This document shows, in pieces, positions 51,793-59,518 of a stretch of 64,000 nucleotides of DNA. Each line of letters begins with the position of its first letter. Position 1 is the first letter of the stretch. A model generated the notes under the pieces. The model saw nothing but the letters and a program-made list of their open reading frames with translations, had not been told where the DNA came from and did no database searches. The position numbers and the translations under genes were made by a program. The stretch spans positions 2,459,416 through 2,523,415 of the forward strand of contig NZ_CP017269.1 of the NCBI RefSeq assembly GCF_001750685.1, written 5' to 3'. The stretch comes from Geosporobacter ferrireducens (GTDB lineage Bacteria > Bacillota > Clostridia > Peptostreptococcales > Thermotaleaceae).

Positions 51793-52209
51793 CTAACTAG
51801 CCTTTGGCGCCAATACAACTGCAGCGCCCTCTAATATAATTTTTTTATCCTGATTATAACAGGTGGTTTTCAGTTTTACTCTTCCTTTTTCCATTTTTTC
51901 AATGACTTCTACCTCTGCTTTAACTGTGTCTCCAATAAAGACCGGTGCTGTAAATCTAAGTTCTTGAGAAAGATAAATGGTTCCAGGGCCAGGAAGGTGC
52001 ATCCCCAGTACAGCGGATATAAATCCTGCAGATAGCATTCCATGTGCAATCCTGCCTTTAAATATACTATTTTCCGATGCTTTTTGATTAATATGGGCTG
52101 GGTTAAGATCACCGGTTATTCCTGCATAAAGATAGATGTCTGTTTCTGTAACTGTCTTTTCAAAGCTTGCCTTATCTCCTATGTTTATTTCTTCATAGGT
52201 AAATCGCAT
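51793..52209 (-). CDS. MaoC-like (R)-specific enoyl-CoA hydratase, PhaJ type
   Basis: The 138-residue hot-dog-fold enzyme hydrates trans-2-enoyl-CoA to (R)-3-hydroxyacyl-CoA. YAGITGDLNPAHINQKAS carries the catalytic Asp-His pair of (R)-hydratases, followed by GRIAHGMLSAGFISAVLG and YLSQELRFTAPVFIGDTVKA. The length is normal for PhaJ. It is a single-gene unit with a perfect sigma-54 promoter upstream and a terminator downstream. With the FabG/PhaB-like reductase it would link crotonyl-CoA and acetoacetyl-CoA through the (R)-isomer. Confidence 0.92.
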   Translation of the reverse strand: MRFTYEEINIGDKASFEKTVTETDIYLYAGITGDLNPAHINQKASENSIFKGRIAHGMLSAGFISAVLGMHLPGPGTIYLSQELRFTAPVFIGDTVKAEVEVIEKMEKGRVKLKTTCYNQDKKIILEGAAVVLAPKAS

Positions 52210-52255
52210 TAAGAATCCCCCTTTTCTTGTTAATTAATAGGCCAACAATGTTTAT

Positions 52256-52271
52256 TGCAATTATAGTGCCA
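52256..52271 (-). promoter_or_regulatory. Sigma-54 promoter of the MaoC gene
   Basis: TGGCACTATAATTGCA on the minus strand matches the -24/-12 consensus at every defined position, 47 bp before the start codon. Confidence 0.9.
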
Positions 52272-52360
52272 TGGTTTTTAGGTTAGTCGTATTCGGCTCA
52301 ATCTCTGAAAAATCTAATTTTTATCGGAAGCTTTTTCCATTGTATATAAGCATTCAACAA

Positions 52361-52486
52361 AACGGCACAGGGGCCGTTCCCTATATAAGCCTCAATAAGG
52401 ACGTAGGGATCGACGCCCTCTTCGATCCCTACATTCCTGTTTTAGATTTACGTAGGGAATGATGTTTCACCGTTCCGTTGAATATT
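52361..52486. repeat. Composite REP-like element, GGAACGG family
   Basis: Three linked units: AACGGCACAGGGGCCGTTCC, then GTAGGGATCGACGCCCTCTT with CGATCCCTAC, then CGTAGGGAATGATGTTTCAC with CGTTCCG. The part 52422-52486 is repeated, inverted, at 59519-59583 with 2 differences in 65 bp. Confidence 0.75.
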
Positions 52487-52583
52487 AAACTTCTTAGCCA
52501 CAGATCTAGATCTATATCTATGTAGACGTGCACGTCTAAATATGAATATACAAGGGGAGGGCTGAAGCACCTTTCCGTTTTTG

Positions 52584-52600
52584 TGTTCAATTTATGTACA
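52584..52600. promoter_or_regulatory. TGTTCA-N5-TGTACA site upstream of the MaoC promoter
   Basis: TGTTCA, ATTTA, TGTACA: one mismatch from the consensus pair, about 310 bp before the -24 box, with a REP-like element in between. A separate 16-bp palindrome TAGACGTGCACGTCTA lies at 52523-52538. No gene is seen in 52210-52781. Confidence 0.55.
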
Positions 52601-52735
52601 CATCTTGAATTCTTTCTACAGTCTCCACTCCATTAGTACCCTGTGCGGTGAACGCCTTAAAAAAGAAAATTCTAAGTACTATATCTTATGTTCCAGGAAA
52701 ATGGGTGGTGCATACTCTTTTTATATTCCTACAAC

Positions 52736-52767
52736 AAATAAGAACCGGAAATTTCCGGTTCTTATTT
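52736..52767 (-). terminator. Perfect 32-bp palindromic terminator after the YhcN/YlaJ gene
   Basis: AAATAAGAACCGGAAA and its complement form 16-bp arms with no unpaired base, 14 nt after the stop at 52782. Confidence 0.75.
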
Positions 52768-52781
52768 GTTAAGTCTTCTTG

Positions 52782-53387
52782 TTATCTCGTTCCTGCTGGT
52801 GTTCTGAAAAGATCTTCAATTTCCCTCATGAATCCTGTAATAGGTCTTCCGCCTCGAATTTCTGTACCAAAACCTCTTAACCGGTCTACCACACCTGTTT
52901 CTGCTGATACTTGTACTCTTGTAATTGTCGGCTCTACTCTTCGAACACGCTCTGCAATCTGATCTCGCATATCTGTTGTCAGTTGTCCTGCACCTGCCCC
53001 TTCCATTTCTACTCCAATATAGGCAGCGTTTTCATTAATTAGAACCACTGCATTTCTAACACCATTCATTGCTTCAACTTCTCTTTGAATTCTGTTTTCT
53101 GTTTCACGGTTTACAGCTCCGCCAAGATCTCTATTGGGTCCCACATCTCCAGGAGGCAGGGGTTCTGTTGCAGGAGGGATCGGTGCTGTTCCAGTTGTGC
53201 CTCCAGCGCCGCCAAGTCCGCCTGTTCCATCAACGCCTGGTGTCCCTCTGAGTCCTCCTGTATCACCAACTTCTGGTGTTACGCCGCTGTCATTGATAGG
53301 TCTTCTGGCTGGTGCGCAACCTGCAGCTGCCAAACCTATGACAAGGGCAAATACAACAAAAATGATCATCGATTTATGCAATCTCAT
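52782..53387 (-). CDS. YhcN/YlaJ-family sporulation lipoprotein
   Basis: The 201-residue protein has a lipoprotein signal (MIIFVVFALVIGLAAAGC, acylated C24). A glycine/proline-rich linker follows (residues about 30-80, GDTGGLRGTPGVDGTGGLGG), then a YhcN/YlaJ domain with NRIQREVEAMNGVRNAVVLI and AERVRRVEPTITRVQVSA. The family occurs in spore membranes, and some members affect outgrowth or germination. It is probably monocistronic. The glycine-rich linker is longer than usual for the family. Confidence 0.85.
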   Translation of the reverse strand: MRLHKSMIIFVVFALVIGLAAAGCAPARRPINDSGVTPEVGDTGGLRGTPGVDGTGGLGGAGGTTGTAPIPPATEPLPPGDVGPNRDLGGAVNRETENRIQREVEAMNGVRNAVVLINENAAYIGVEMEGAGAGQLTTDMRDQIAERVRRVEPTITRVQVSAETGVVDRLRGFGTEIRGGRPITGFMREIEDLFRTPAGTR

Positions 53388-53616
53388 ACTTATAGATCTC
53401 CTTTCAACATAATAAATATTTTGTTTCCTGCTAATATTTTTTTCTCTTTATGGAATAACTACTCGATGTAATTTTTAATCAATTTCACAACTACTGGAAA
53501 AGAACTTTTTTTCTTCTTTGCACCTATTTTTTTTAGACAAGCTTTTCCATTTTATTACACAAGTTACATTTTTATTACAATTTAATGACATTGAAATTTT
53601 CAGAATATTATTGTGG

Positions 53617-53622
53617 TATAAT
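53617..53622 (+). promoter_or_regulatory. Extended -10 promoter of the small membrane ORF
   Basis: TGGTATAAT gives a TGn extension plus a consensus -10. No good -35 is seen at 17 bp. It lies 31 bp before the start codon of the next ORF. Confidence 0.5.
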
Positions 53623-53652
53623 CAATTTATCAAATAATTGGTGGTGATAGGG

Positions 53653-53763
53653 ATGGAAATTCTGCTCATTTTGGTTTGTGTAATCATATATATTTCGATT
53701 GACAGCAAAGAAGATCGTGATGCGGCAGAGCCTTCCTATGACTATGCGGAGGCAAAGCGATAA
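53653..53763 (+). CDS. Small single-pass membrane protein (36 residues)
   Basis: ATG 53653 follows GGTGGTGATAGGG. The product is MEILLILVCVIIYISIDSKE followed by DRDAAEPSYDYAEAKR: one hydrophobic helix and an acidic, tyrosine-containing tail. A promoter stands before it and a strong terminator after it, so it is an independent short gene. No family is recognised. Confidence 0.65.
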   Translation: MEILLILVCVIIYISIDSKEDRDAAEPSYDYAEAKR

Positions 53764-53787
53764 TTAAATCTCCATCCATTTTTAAAA

Positions 53788-53821
53788 AAACAGCAGGGTT
53801 TTCTGTCCCTGCTGTTTTTTT
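53788..53821 (+). terminator. Intrinsic terminator after the small membrane ORF
   Basis: AAACAGCAGGG and CCCTGCTGTTT flank an 8-nt loop and end in a T7 run. Confidence 0.9.
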
Positions 53822-53920
53822 GAGCAGACATTTCAAAAGTTCTTCTGTACAGGCTTATCCATTGCTTTCATGGACATAATATTATACAATAAGAGAAACA
53901 AATCTATGGGAGTGAATTCC

Positions 53921-54349
53921 GTGGTCGATAAAGATAAATTGAGACAAATTTTAAAAGATAATGAGTACAAACTAACCCCCCAGCGCAATGCCATGCTGGA
54001 TGTATTTTTTGAGCATAAAAACCGGTTCTTGTCTGCTGAGGAAATCTATGTGAAATCTAAAGAAAAATATCAGCAGACCAACTTTTCTACTATATATCGC
54101 AATCTTGAGGTTTTTGAGAAACTGGGTCTTCTCCATAAAACGAATCTCAGCGATGGTACTTTTTATTATGGTTTAATCAGCGAAGACAGTCATCATCATC
54201 ATATAATCTGCAAAAGCTGCGGTAAAACAGAATCCATTGACTTTTGTCCTTTCCCTGATATTCATGAAAAAGTAAATAAAAAGTTTACGTTAACAGATCA
54301 TAAATTTGAACTATATGGATACTGCGAAAAGTGTGTTCATAAAAAATAA
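53921..54349 (+). CDS. fur: Fur-family metalloregulator
   Basis: The 142-residue repressor has an N-terminal winged HTH (KLTPQRNAMLDVFFEHKNRF; TNFSTIYRNLEVFEKLGLLH) and a C-terminal dimerisation and metal domain. HHHHIICKSCGKTESIDFC and GYCEKCVHKK supply two CxxC structural zinc sites, and the histidine cluster the regulatory metal site. Fur, Zur and PerR cannot be told apart with certainty. A Fur-box-like operator 690 bp on favours iron, while the zinc transport block 5 kb on makes Zur possible. GTG 53921 is chosen for GGGAG 8 nt before it; earlier ATG codons lack a site. Confidence 0.88.
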   Translation: MVDKDKLRQILKDNEYKLTPQRNAMLDVFFEHKNRFLSAEEIYVKSKEKYQQTNFSTIYRNLEVFEKLGLLHKTNLSDGTFYYGLISEDSHHHHIICKSCGKTESIDFCPFPDIHEKVNKKFTLTDHKFELYGYCEKCVHKK

Positions 54350-54382
54350 TCCCGGGCAATTCCGCTTGCCTGGGATTATTTT
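54347..54382. terminator. Bidirectional terminator between fur and the DUF3793 gene
   Basis: AATCCCGGGCAA and TTGCCTGGGATT form a 12-bp stem with one mismatch, followed by ATTTTTT on the plus side. It serves the two convergent genes. Confidence 0.8.
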
Positions 54383-54400
54383 TTATAAATGAAATAATTG

Positions 54401-55000
54401 CTAGGATACCGATTGAAGAATATCTTTCGGAGTATTGCACTGCAACATGCTCCTAATCTCATTTTTTGTTCTAAGAATCTCATTGTATCTCCGATCGGAA
54501 AGCCTTTCATCTCCATATACTCTCCACCCATTGATTTTTGTCAGCTTCAATGAAGGGTGTCCTATGAAGCCTAAAACATCCTTTAGGGGATATCCTAGAA
54601 ATATTCCGATTTCATCCGGAATATTTCCCCGTGCAATCTTCTCTGTTAGATGATCAAGATAGTTTTCCAGGTCATATGCTGTATTATATCCAATATGTTG
54701 TAAAAACCTTAAGTTTTTTTGATCTTTTAAAGTATCCTCTAATAAGGTTGGATGATAGAATAGTATTTTGATGCAATTATTATGATAAGATATTTGCTTG
54801 TATGCAATTTTACTGCTTTGATTAAAAATAGACTGTATTGCTTCTATCTTCATAATGCTATCCGCTTCATGCAGCCGAAAGCTAAGTATTTCAGAAGGTT
54901 TGGCACCTAAAATCACTGGTCCCAATATCTCGGTCAGCCAATACAGAAAGCTCGTTTTATCTTTATGTAAGCAGTAACAATGATTTATCGCTGTATGCAC
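54401..55000 (-). CDS. DUF3793-family protein, probably iron-regulated
   Basis: The 199-residue soluble protein ends in the DUF3793 pattern EIGIFLGYPLKDVLGFIGHP with NGWRVYGDERLSDRRYNEIL. Function is unknown. In other anaerobes the family is found with flavodoxins or haem-related genes under Fur control. GTG 55000 is chosen because GGAGG lies 7 nt before it. A Fur-box-like palindrome stands 38 bp upstream, and fur itself is the convergent neighbour. Confidence 0.75.
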   Translation of the reverse strand: MHTAINHCYCLHKDKTSFLYWLTEILGPVILGAKPSEILSFRLHEADSIMKIEAIQSIFNQSSKIAYKQISYHNNCIKILFYHPTLLEDTLKDQKNLRFLQHIGYNTAYDLENYLDHLTEKIARGNIPDEIGIFLGYPLKDVLGFIGHPSLKLTKINGWRVYGDERLSDRRYNEILRTKNEIRSMLQCNTPKDILQSVS

Positions 55001-55037
55001 CTTCATCCCTCCAAGAGCATAAAATTAATTATATTTA

Positions 55038-55056
55038 TGGTAATGATTATCATTTT
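55038..55056. promoter_or_regulatory. Fur-box-like operator
   Basis: GGTAATGATTATCATTTTCA read on the minus strand is TGAAAATGATAATCATTA, 13 of 15 matches to TGATAATNATTATCA. It lies between the divergent DUF3793 and DUF2156 genes and could control both. Confidence 0.7.
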
Positions 55057-55259
55057 CATTTATAATTATAGTATATACTTCTTTTCTTTGTCAAAGGATT
55101 TTTTGATTTTAGAAGGATTAAAAGGTATAATATTCCTGAAGTATTTAATCAGCCTTGTCTTGGATTAACCAGCATATTTTGGGGTATATATTGAACAGCT
55201 ATTCTTGGAAACATATACAATATAGGATAGTTAATACAAACAATAGTAAGGGGATATTT

Positions 55260-56198
55260 ATGTTACCATGTCAATCTTATGTAAGCACAACACATTTACT
55301 TTCTAACGAAATCCGCATCGAGGACAAAGAACTATTTAACCGCTACATCCATGGCTTTCCTTATCAGGTTTCCGATATTAATTTTACAAATTTGTTTATG
55401 TGGCGGCACCTCTACGAACTGCGTTATGAAGTGATCAATGGATTATTGTGTATATCCGGATATTATTACGGGGAACCCTTTATACTTCCTCCTTTAACAT
55501 TAAAACCTTATAATCCGGAAATTCTCTCTCACACACTAACCATTTTAAAAAACCGCTTTAAAATTTTTTCCCATCCATTAAAAATTAAATTTTTGCCGGT
55601 TCATATGTTAAATGAATTTCAGGATTTAAAGCATCATAAGATTTCCTTTAATAGTGACAGAGATAATTTTGATTATATTTATGCTACCAAAGATTTATCA
55701 ACGCTGCAGGGGCGAAAATATCACAGCAAAAAAAACCATTTGAATTTCTTCATGCGTAACACCGTTTATGAATATGTTCCTTTGACCGCTTCCCTAGTCG
55801 ATCAATGTATGGATTTAACCAGAAAATTAAAATTAGGAGAGTATCCTCCCTTAGAAAAGGACTTGCTCGAAAATGAGGAACAGGCTATTTATGAAGCACT
55901 CATTCATATGAAGCAGTTGGATTATATTGGGGCTGCCATTCTTATCAATGACCGGGTGGAAGCATTTACGCTGGGAGAAAAGACCACTAATGACACCATG
56001 CTGATTCATATTGAAAAAGCAAATGCGGAAATTCGGGGCCTTTATCAAGCCATCAACTATCTTTTCTGTCAGGAAGAATGTGGCGGCGTTAAGTGTATAA
56101 ACCGTGAAGAAGATATGGGATTTGAAAATTTGAGAAAAGCAAAAGAATCTTATCATCCTGCAAAATTTTTGGAAAAATATGATGTTATTGTGGAGTAG
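55260..56198 (+). CDS. DUF2156 (phosphatidylglycerol lysyltransferase C-terminal-like) protein
   Basis: The 312-residue cytoplasmic protein matches the DUF2156/LPG_synthase C-terminal fold of two GNAT-like halves: FNRYIHGFPYQVSDINFTNL, YATKDLSTLQGRKYHSKKNH and IHIEKANAEIRGLYQAINYL with the closing NREEDMGFENLRKAKESYHP. In MprF this fold transfers lysine from tRNA to lipid; this stand-alone form has no membrane domain, so the acceptor is unknown. ATG 55260 follows AAGGGGA; the 35-codon longer frame has no ribosome site. It is coupled to the next gene (9-bp gap). Confidence 0.82.
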   Translation: MLPCQSYVSTTHLLSNEIRIEDKELFNRYIHGFPYQVSDINFTNLFMWRHLYELRYEVINGLLCISGYYYGEPFILPPLTLKPYNPEILSHTLTILKNRFKIFSHPLKIKFLPVHMLNEFQDLKHHKISFNSDRDNFDYIYATKDLSTLQGRKYHSKKNHLNFFMRNTVYEYVPLTASLVDQCMDLTRKLKLGEYPPLEKDLLENEEQAIYEALIHMKQLDYIGAAILINDRVEAFTLGEKTTNDTMLIHIEKANAEIRGLYQAINYLFCQEECGGVKCINREEDMGFENLRKAKESYHPAKFLEKYDVIVE

Positions 56199-56207
56199 AG
56201 GTGTCCT

Positions 56208-57392
56208 ATGCATATAAAATTACTGGATAAAAAACATATCCCCGCTGCCAAGGTGCTGTGGGGATATGCCTTTGAAAAAAATGAACCCTTCTACAGTTGG
56301 TACTTTGATACAATATTTCAACCGGAAAATGCATTGGGTGTTTTTCTGGAAGACCATCTTGTATCCTGCCTGCAGCTCAATCCTTATGATGTAGTATTGA
56401 AAAATAATCGCTTTCCCTGTTCTTATGTGGTAGGGGTTATTACTGCACCGGAATTTCGAAACCGGGGACTAATGAAACCTCTGTTGGAAGAAGCCTTACG
56501 AGAAATACAGCGGCGAAATCATGGATTATCTATATTAATGCCCTTTGATACCGGTTATTATCAACCTTATGGTTGGGAGCTCTGTTATACGCAGCTTCGT
56601 TATGAAGTTCCGGCTGAAAGCTTAAAAAGATTATCAAAATCCGGTGGTTTTTTCTCTAAAATCTCCTCTGCTTCAGATCTCCCTTCTATGGATGCCGTAT
56701 ACCGAAAATTTTTAACTCAATATCAGGGGTATATTTCCAGAACTCATAGGGATTGGCAAAATCTGTTGGAAGATTTGTATTGCGATGGAGGTTATGCCGT
56801 ACTGCTGAAAGATTCACAAAGTCAACCGGCAGGCTACATCCTTTACTATCTTAAAGATCAAAGAATTTTTGCCAAGGAAATGGCCTATACCACGGCTTGG
56901 GCTCAGAAGGCTATTTTTGATTTCCTCTATCGTCATAAAGCCCAGGTAGATCAAATCAGCTGGACTGCTCCCATGGGAGACAATACCTGCCTGTATCTGC
57001 GGGACACCTTAACACCAAAGGCAGCGAACACGATCAAAATCCTTCCCTTTATGGCAGGCCGCGTGGTTGATGTGAAACTGGCTTTAGAAAACAGCCGCTT
57101 TGATGGGGCGGTTACAGGTGAATTTTCAATGGAAATTGAAGATTTATCAGCTCCGTGGAATCATAGAAAGTTTATTATCTGTATAGACAAAGGCGTTGCA
57201 CAGGTTTCTTCTTACTCCGGTAATGAAACAGATCTGCGGTGTACCATTAATACTTTCTCCCAGCTTTTCTGGGGAGCTGTTGATATTCAGCAGGCCATAA
57301 GCTTAGACCTTGTTCAAATAAAACAAGAGAAGCAGTCTCTTCTCTCTCAAATCTTTCTAAAACAGAATAACTTTATCAATGAATTTTTTTAG
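56208..57392 (+). CDS. Eis-like GNAT acetyltransferase with SCP2-type C-terminus
   Basis: The 394-residue protein shows the three-part Eis layout. A GNAT domain (about 1-150) has VVGVITAPEFRNRGLMKPLL, the acetyl-CoA loop, and PFDTGYYQPYGWELCYTQLR. A second GNAT-like domain follows (about 160-285), then a sterol-carrier-like domain (about 290-394). Eis enzymes acetylate amines, including aminoglycosides in mycobacteria; here the substrate is unknown. It is the second gene of a plus-strand pair with the DUF2156 protein, which also has an acyltransferase-like fold, suggesting a shared substrate class. Confidence 0.85.
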   Translation: MHIKLLDKKHIPAAKVLWGYAFEKNEPFYSWYFDTIFQPENALGVFLEDHLVSCLQLNPYDVVLKNNRFPCSYVVGVITAPEFRNRGLMKPLLEEALREIQRRNHGLSILMPFDTGYYQPYGWELCYTQLRYEVPAESLKRLSKSGGFFSKISSASDLPSMDAVYRKFLTQYQGYISRTHRDWQNLLEDLYCDGGYAVLLKDSQSQPAGYILYYLKDQRIFAKEMAYTTAWAQKAIFDFLYRHKAQVDQISWTAPMGDNTCLYLRDTLTPKAANTIKILPFMAGRVVDVKLALENSRFDGAVTGEFSMEIEDLSAPWNHRKFIICIDKGVAQVSSYSGNETDLRCTINTFSQLFWGAVDIQQAISLDLVQIKQEKQSLLSQIFLKQNNFINEFF

Positions 57393-57403
57393 AAGATGAA
57401 ACA

Positions 57404-57471
57404 GACGACCACAGGACGCCCCTACAGATCCTATAATGGAGATTTTCGTAGGGACGACCTGTGGTCGTCCG
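57404..57471. repeat. REP-like double hairpin, GGCGACC family
   Basis: ACGACCACAGGACGCCCCTA and CGTAGGGACGACCTGTGGTC are inverted copies around a 17-bp centre, like the pair at 22319-22379. The gap 57393-57596 holds nothing else. Confidence 0.65.
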
Positions 57472-57596
57472 CTTATATACGCATCGCAGCATCGTCTGAC
57501 CCTATAAGCAACAAAATACAAGGGCAGCAGATTCAGAGAACGGTCTCTGTGCCGTTCCAAAATAGACCGCATTTTTTTAACTGTGTCTAAATCAAC

Positions 57597-58349
57597 TTAA
57601 GGATAGATATATTGTATTGAAGGCTTTTCTATAAGCTCTACCTGTTCTACCTGAATTACGGTGAGCTCATGCTCCTGTCCCAAATACTTGTCGTAGAAAT
57701 TTGTAACATCCAAGGTACCTACAACCCTTACCCACTGATCGTTGCTGAGGGTTGCCGTATTCTCCCAGCGGCTCAATAATCCAACAACCTGTGCGTCTGC
57801 CGCACAGCAAGTCATCATCATTCTTCCCACTACGAATTCCTTCTCATCAAAATCATCTTCTCGAAATACAAAACCTGTGATTACTACTTTATTTCCCTTG
57901 TATTTATAGTAGTCTCTCATCATGTCTTCTAAAATATAAGCAAAGTTTCCATCGTCAAAGGCTACCATACCATCTTGGATAAAGTCTGAAATCTCTGGCT
58001 GGTCTTTCTGAATAGAGATGGAACCTTTCCCCTGATTAATGGTAACACCTTTCTTCGCTGCCACATCCGCACTGATTCCTTGTGGATTTACGCCAAAACC
58101 CAGAATTAATGGGATTACAAACAAAATATATCCAAGTTTGACTGGTGTTCGATTACTTTTTTGAAAGAGCTGTCTAATCTGAAAGATTGAAAGCAGCACA
58201 AATATAAACAGGGAAAAATAAACATATTTCATCATCTTCGGATGAATAAATATTGAAATTTTTTCTGTAGCAATCAGATCATAAATATAGTAGGAAAACC
58301 CTAATAAAATTGCAAACCATATCCACTCATTTACATTCAACCGTTTCAT
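57597..58349 (-). CDS. TIGR03943-family membrane protein
   Basis: The 250-residue protein has about three N-terminal membrane segments (EWIWFAILLGFSYYIYDLI; YVYFSLFIFVLLSIFQI; LGYILFVIPLILGF). An extracytoplasmic OB-like domain follows with GNKVVITGFVFREDDFDEKE, VVGRMMMTCCAADAQVVGLL and VRVVGTLDV. TIGR03943 proteins are nearly always encoded beside a DUF318 permease, as here (12-bp gap). The MMTCCAADA motif contains adjacent cysteines and may bind metal. The pair is thought to handle metals, but the substrate is not established. Confidence 0.85.
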   Translation of the reverse strand: MKRLNVNEWIWFAILLGFSYYIYDLIATEKISIFIHPKMMKYVYFSLFIFVLLSIFQIRQLFQKSNRTPVKLGYILFVIPLILGFGVNPQGISADVAAKKGVTINQGKGSISIQKDQPEISDFIQDGMVAFDDGNFAYILEDMMRDYYKYKGNKVVITGFVFREDDFDEKEFVVGRMMMTCCAADAQVVGLLSRWENTATLSNDQWVRVVGTLDVTNFYDKYLGQEHELTVIQVEQVELIEKPSIQYIYP

Positions 58350-58361
58350 AGATCTTCCCTC

Positions 58362-59390
58362 CTACAATCCCACAAAATTCACCAAAAGCGCCATCATAAG
58401 GCACACGGCAAACATTAAAGCCGTCAATCGAATAACAAAACCCTTCTTAAAGGTGCCCATCAGCATCATGGTGTTTTTAATATCACTCATGGGACCAAAG
58501 ATCATAAAGCCTACGATCGATCCTGTAGTGAACTGTCCCAGGAAGGTTCTGGCAATAAATGCATCTGCTTCTGAACATAAAGATAATACAAAAGCCAGCA
58601 CCAGCATCACCGCAATAGAAGTCAACTGTCCTTGCCCAATAGATAGTAAATAACTTCTAGCTACAAAAGTCTGCATCATCGCAGAAATAAAAGCACCCAT
58701 AATCAAAAATTTGCCTACATCATACAGCTCCAGGCTGGTATGTTCAATAATCTCGGAGATTTTCGAAAAAACTCCGGTTCTTTGCTTCCCATGATAACTA
58801 TGGTGATGGCCACAGCAGCTATCATCCATTAAATCGAATACCCCCTCTTCCGCTTCACTATGACAGCCACAATCATGGCTGTGCACATGATGATCGTGGT
58901 CGTGATGCCCACATCCGCAGCCGGCATGTACAAGAGAAGGGGTTTCCTTCATCGGATTGTTTTTTCCCTGCCAGATACCAATAATGTGACCGATTAGAAT
59001 TGCACTGGTTAAACCCAGCCATCCGCGAAGAAATACCATATGGATTTGACCTGAAAAAGCATAATAGGTAGATGCCAATACCACAGGATTGAAAATGGGA
59101 ACAGCCGCCATAAAAGTTACCGCAATATGCAACGGTACCCCTTTTTTCATCAGTCTTCTCATAATGGGTACGATGGCACATTCACATACGGGAAATATAA
59201 AGCCCATTAAAGATGCCGCAATGAGTCCAAGCCATCTATTTTTAGGGATAATCCTTGAAATGGTTTCTTCTGATACAAAAATTTGAATGAGTGAAGAAAC
59301 GAAAGCACCAATCATCACGAAAGGAATGGCCTCCAAAATGATGCTTAAAAATATGGTTGAAAAACCTTCTAAGATACTGTTTTGCAGCAT
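58362..59390 (-). CDS. DUF318/YraQ-family permease with His/Cys-rich loop
   Basis: The 342-residue membrane protein has about eight segments in two blocks. CECAIVPIMRRLMKKGVPLH in the first block and CSEADAFIARTFLGQFTTGS in the second are family hallmarks, each with a cysteine next to an acid. Between the blocks a loop of about 60 residues (HAGCGCGHHDHDHHVHSHDC, then DDSCCGHHHSYHGK) is densely packed with histidine and cysteine and very likely binds metal. The gene heads the pair with the TIGR03943 gene, and the zinc ABC cluster lies upstream. Metal, probably zinc, export or allocation is inferred. Confidence 0.85.
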   Translation of the reverse strand: MLQNSILEGFSTIFLSIILEAIPFVMIGAFVSSLIQIFVSEETISRIIPKNRWLGLIAASLMGFIFPVCECAIVPIMRRLMKKGVPLHIAVTFMAAVPIFNPVVLASTYYAFSGQIHMVFLRGWLGLTSAILIGHIIGIWQGKNNPMKETPSLVHAGCGCGHHDHDHHVHSHDCGCHSEAEEGVFDLMDDSCCGHHHSYHGKQRTGVFSKISEIIEHTSLELYDVGKFLIMGAFISAMMQTFVARSYLLSIGQGQLTSIAVMLVLAFVLSLCSEADAFIARTFLGQFTTGSIVGFMIFGPMSDIKNTMMLMGTFKKGFVIRLTALMFAVCLMMALLVNFVGL

Positions 59391-59420
59391 ATCTCACCTC
59401 ACATAATTAGATTTTGAATC

Positions 59421-59454
59421 TGTATAATAAAAATAACGTTATTTTTATTATACA
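59421..59454. promoter_or_regulatory. Perfect 34-bp palindrome upstream of the DUF318 permease gene
   Basis: TGTATAATAAAAATAAC and its complement make a complete palindrome 31 bp before the permease start. It includes TATAAT-like boxes in both directions and resembles a Fur/Zur-type operator in size and base composition. A metal-responsive operator is inferred. Confidence 0.55.
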
Positions 59455-59518
59455 GACAAAAGTCTGAAAATAGAAATTATTTATTAGTTTTTCTTATAGC
59501 TGTGTGACTGAGAAGTTT

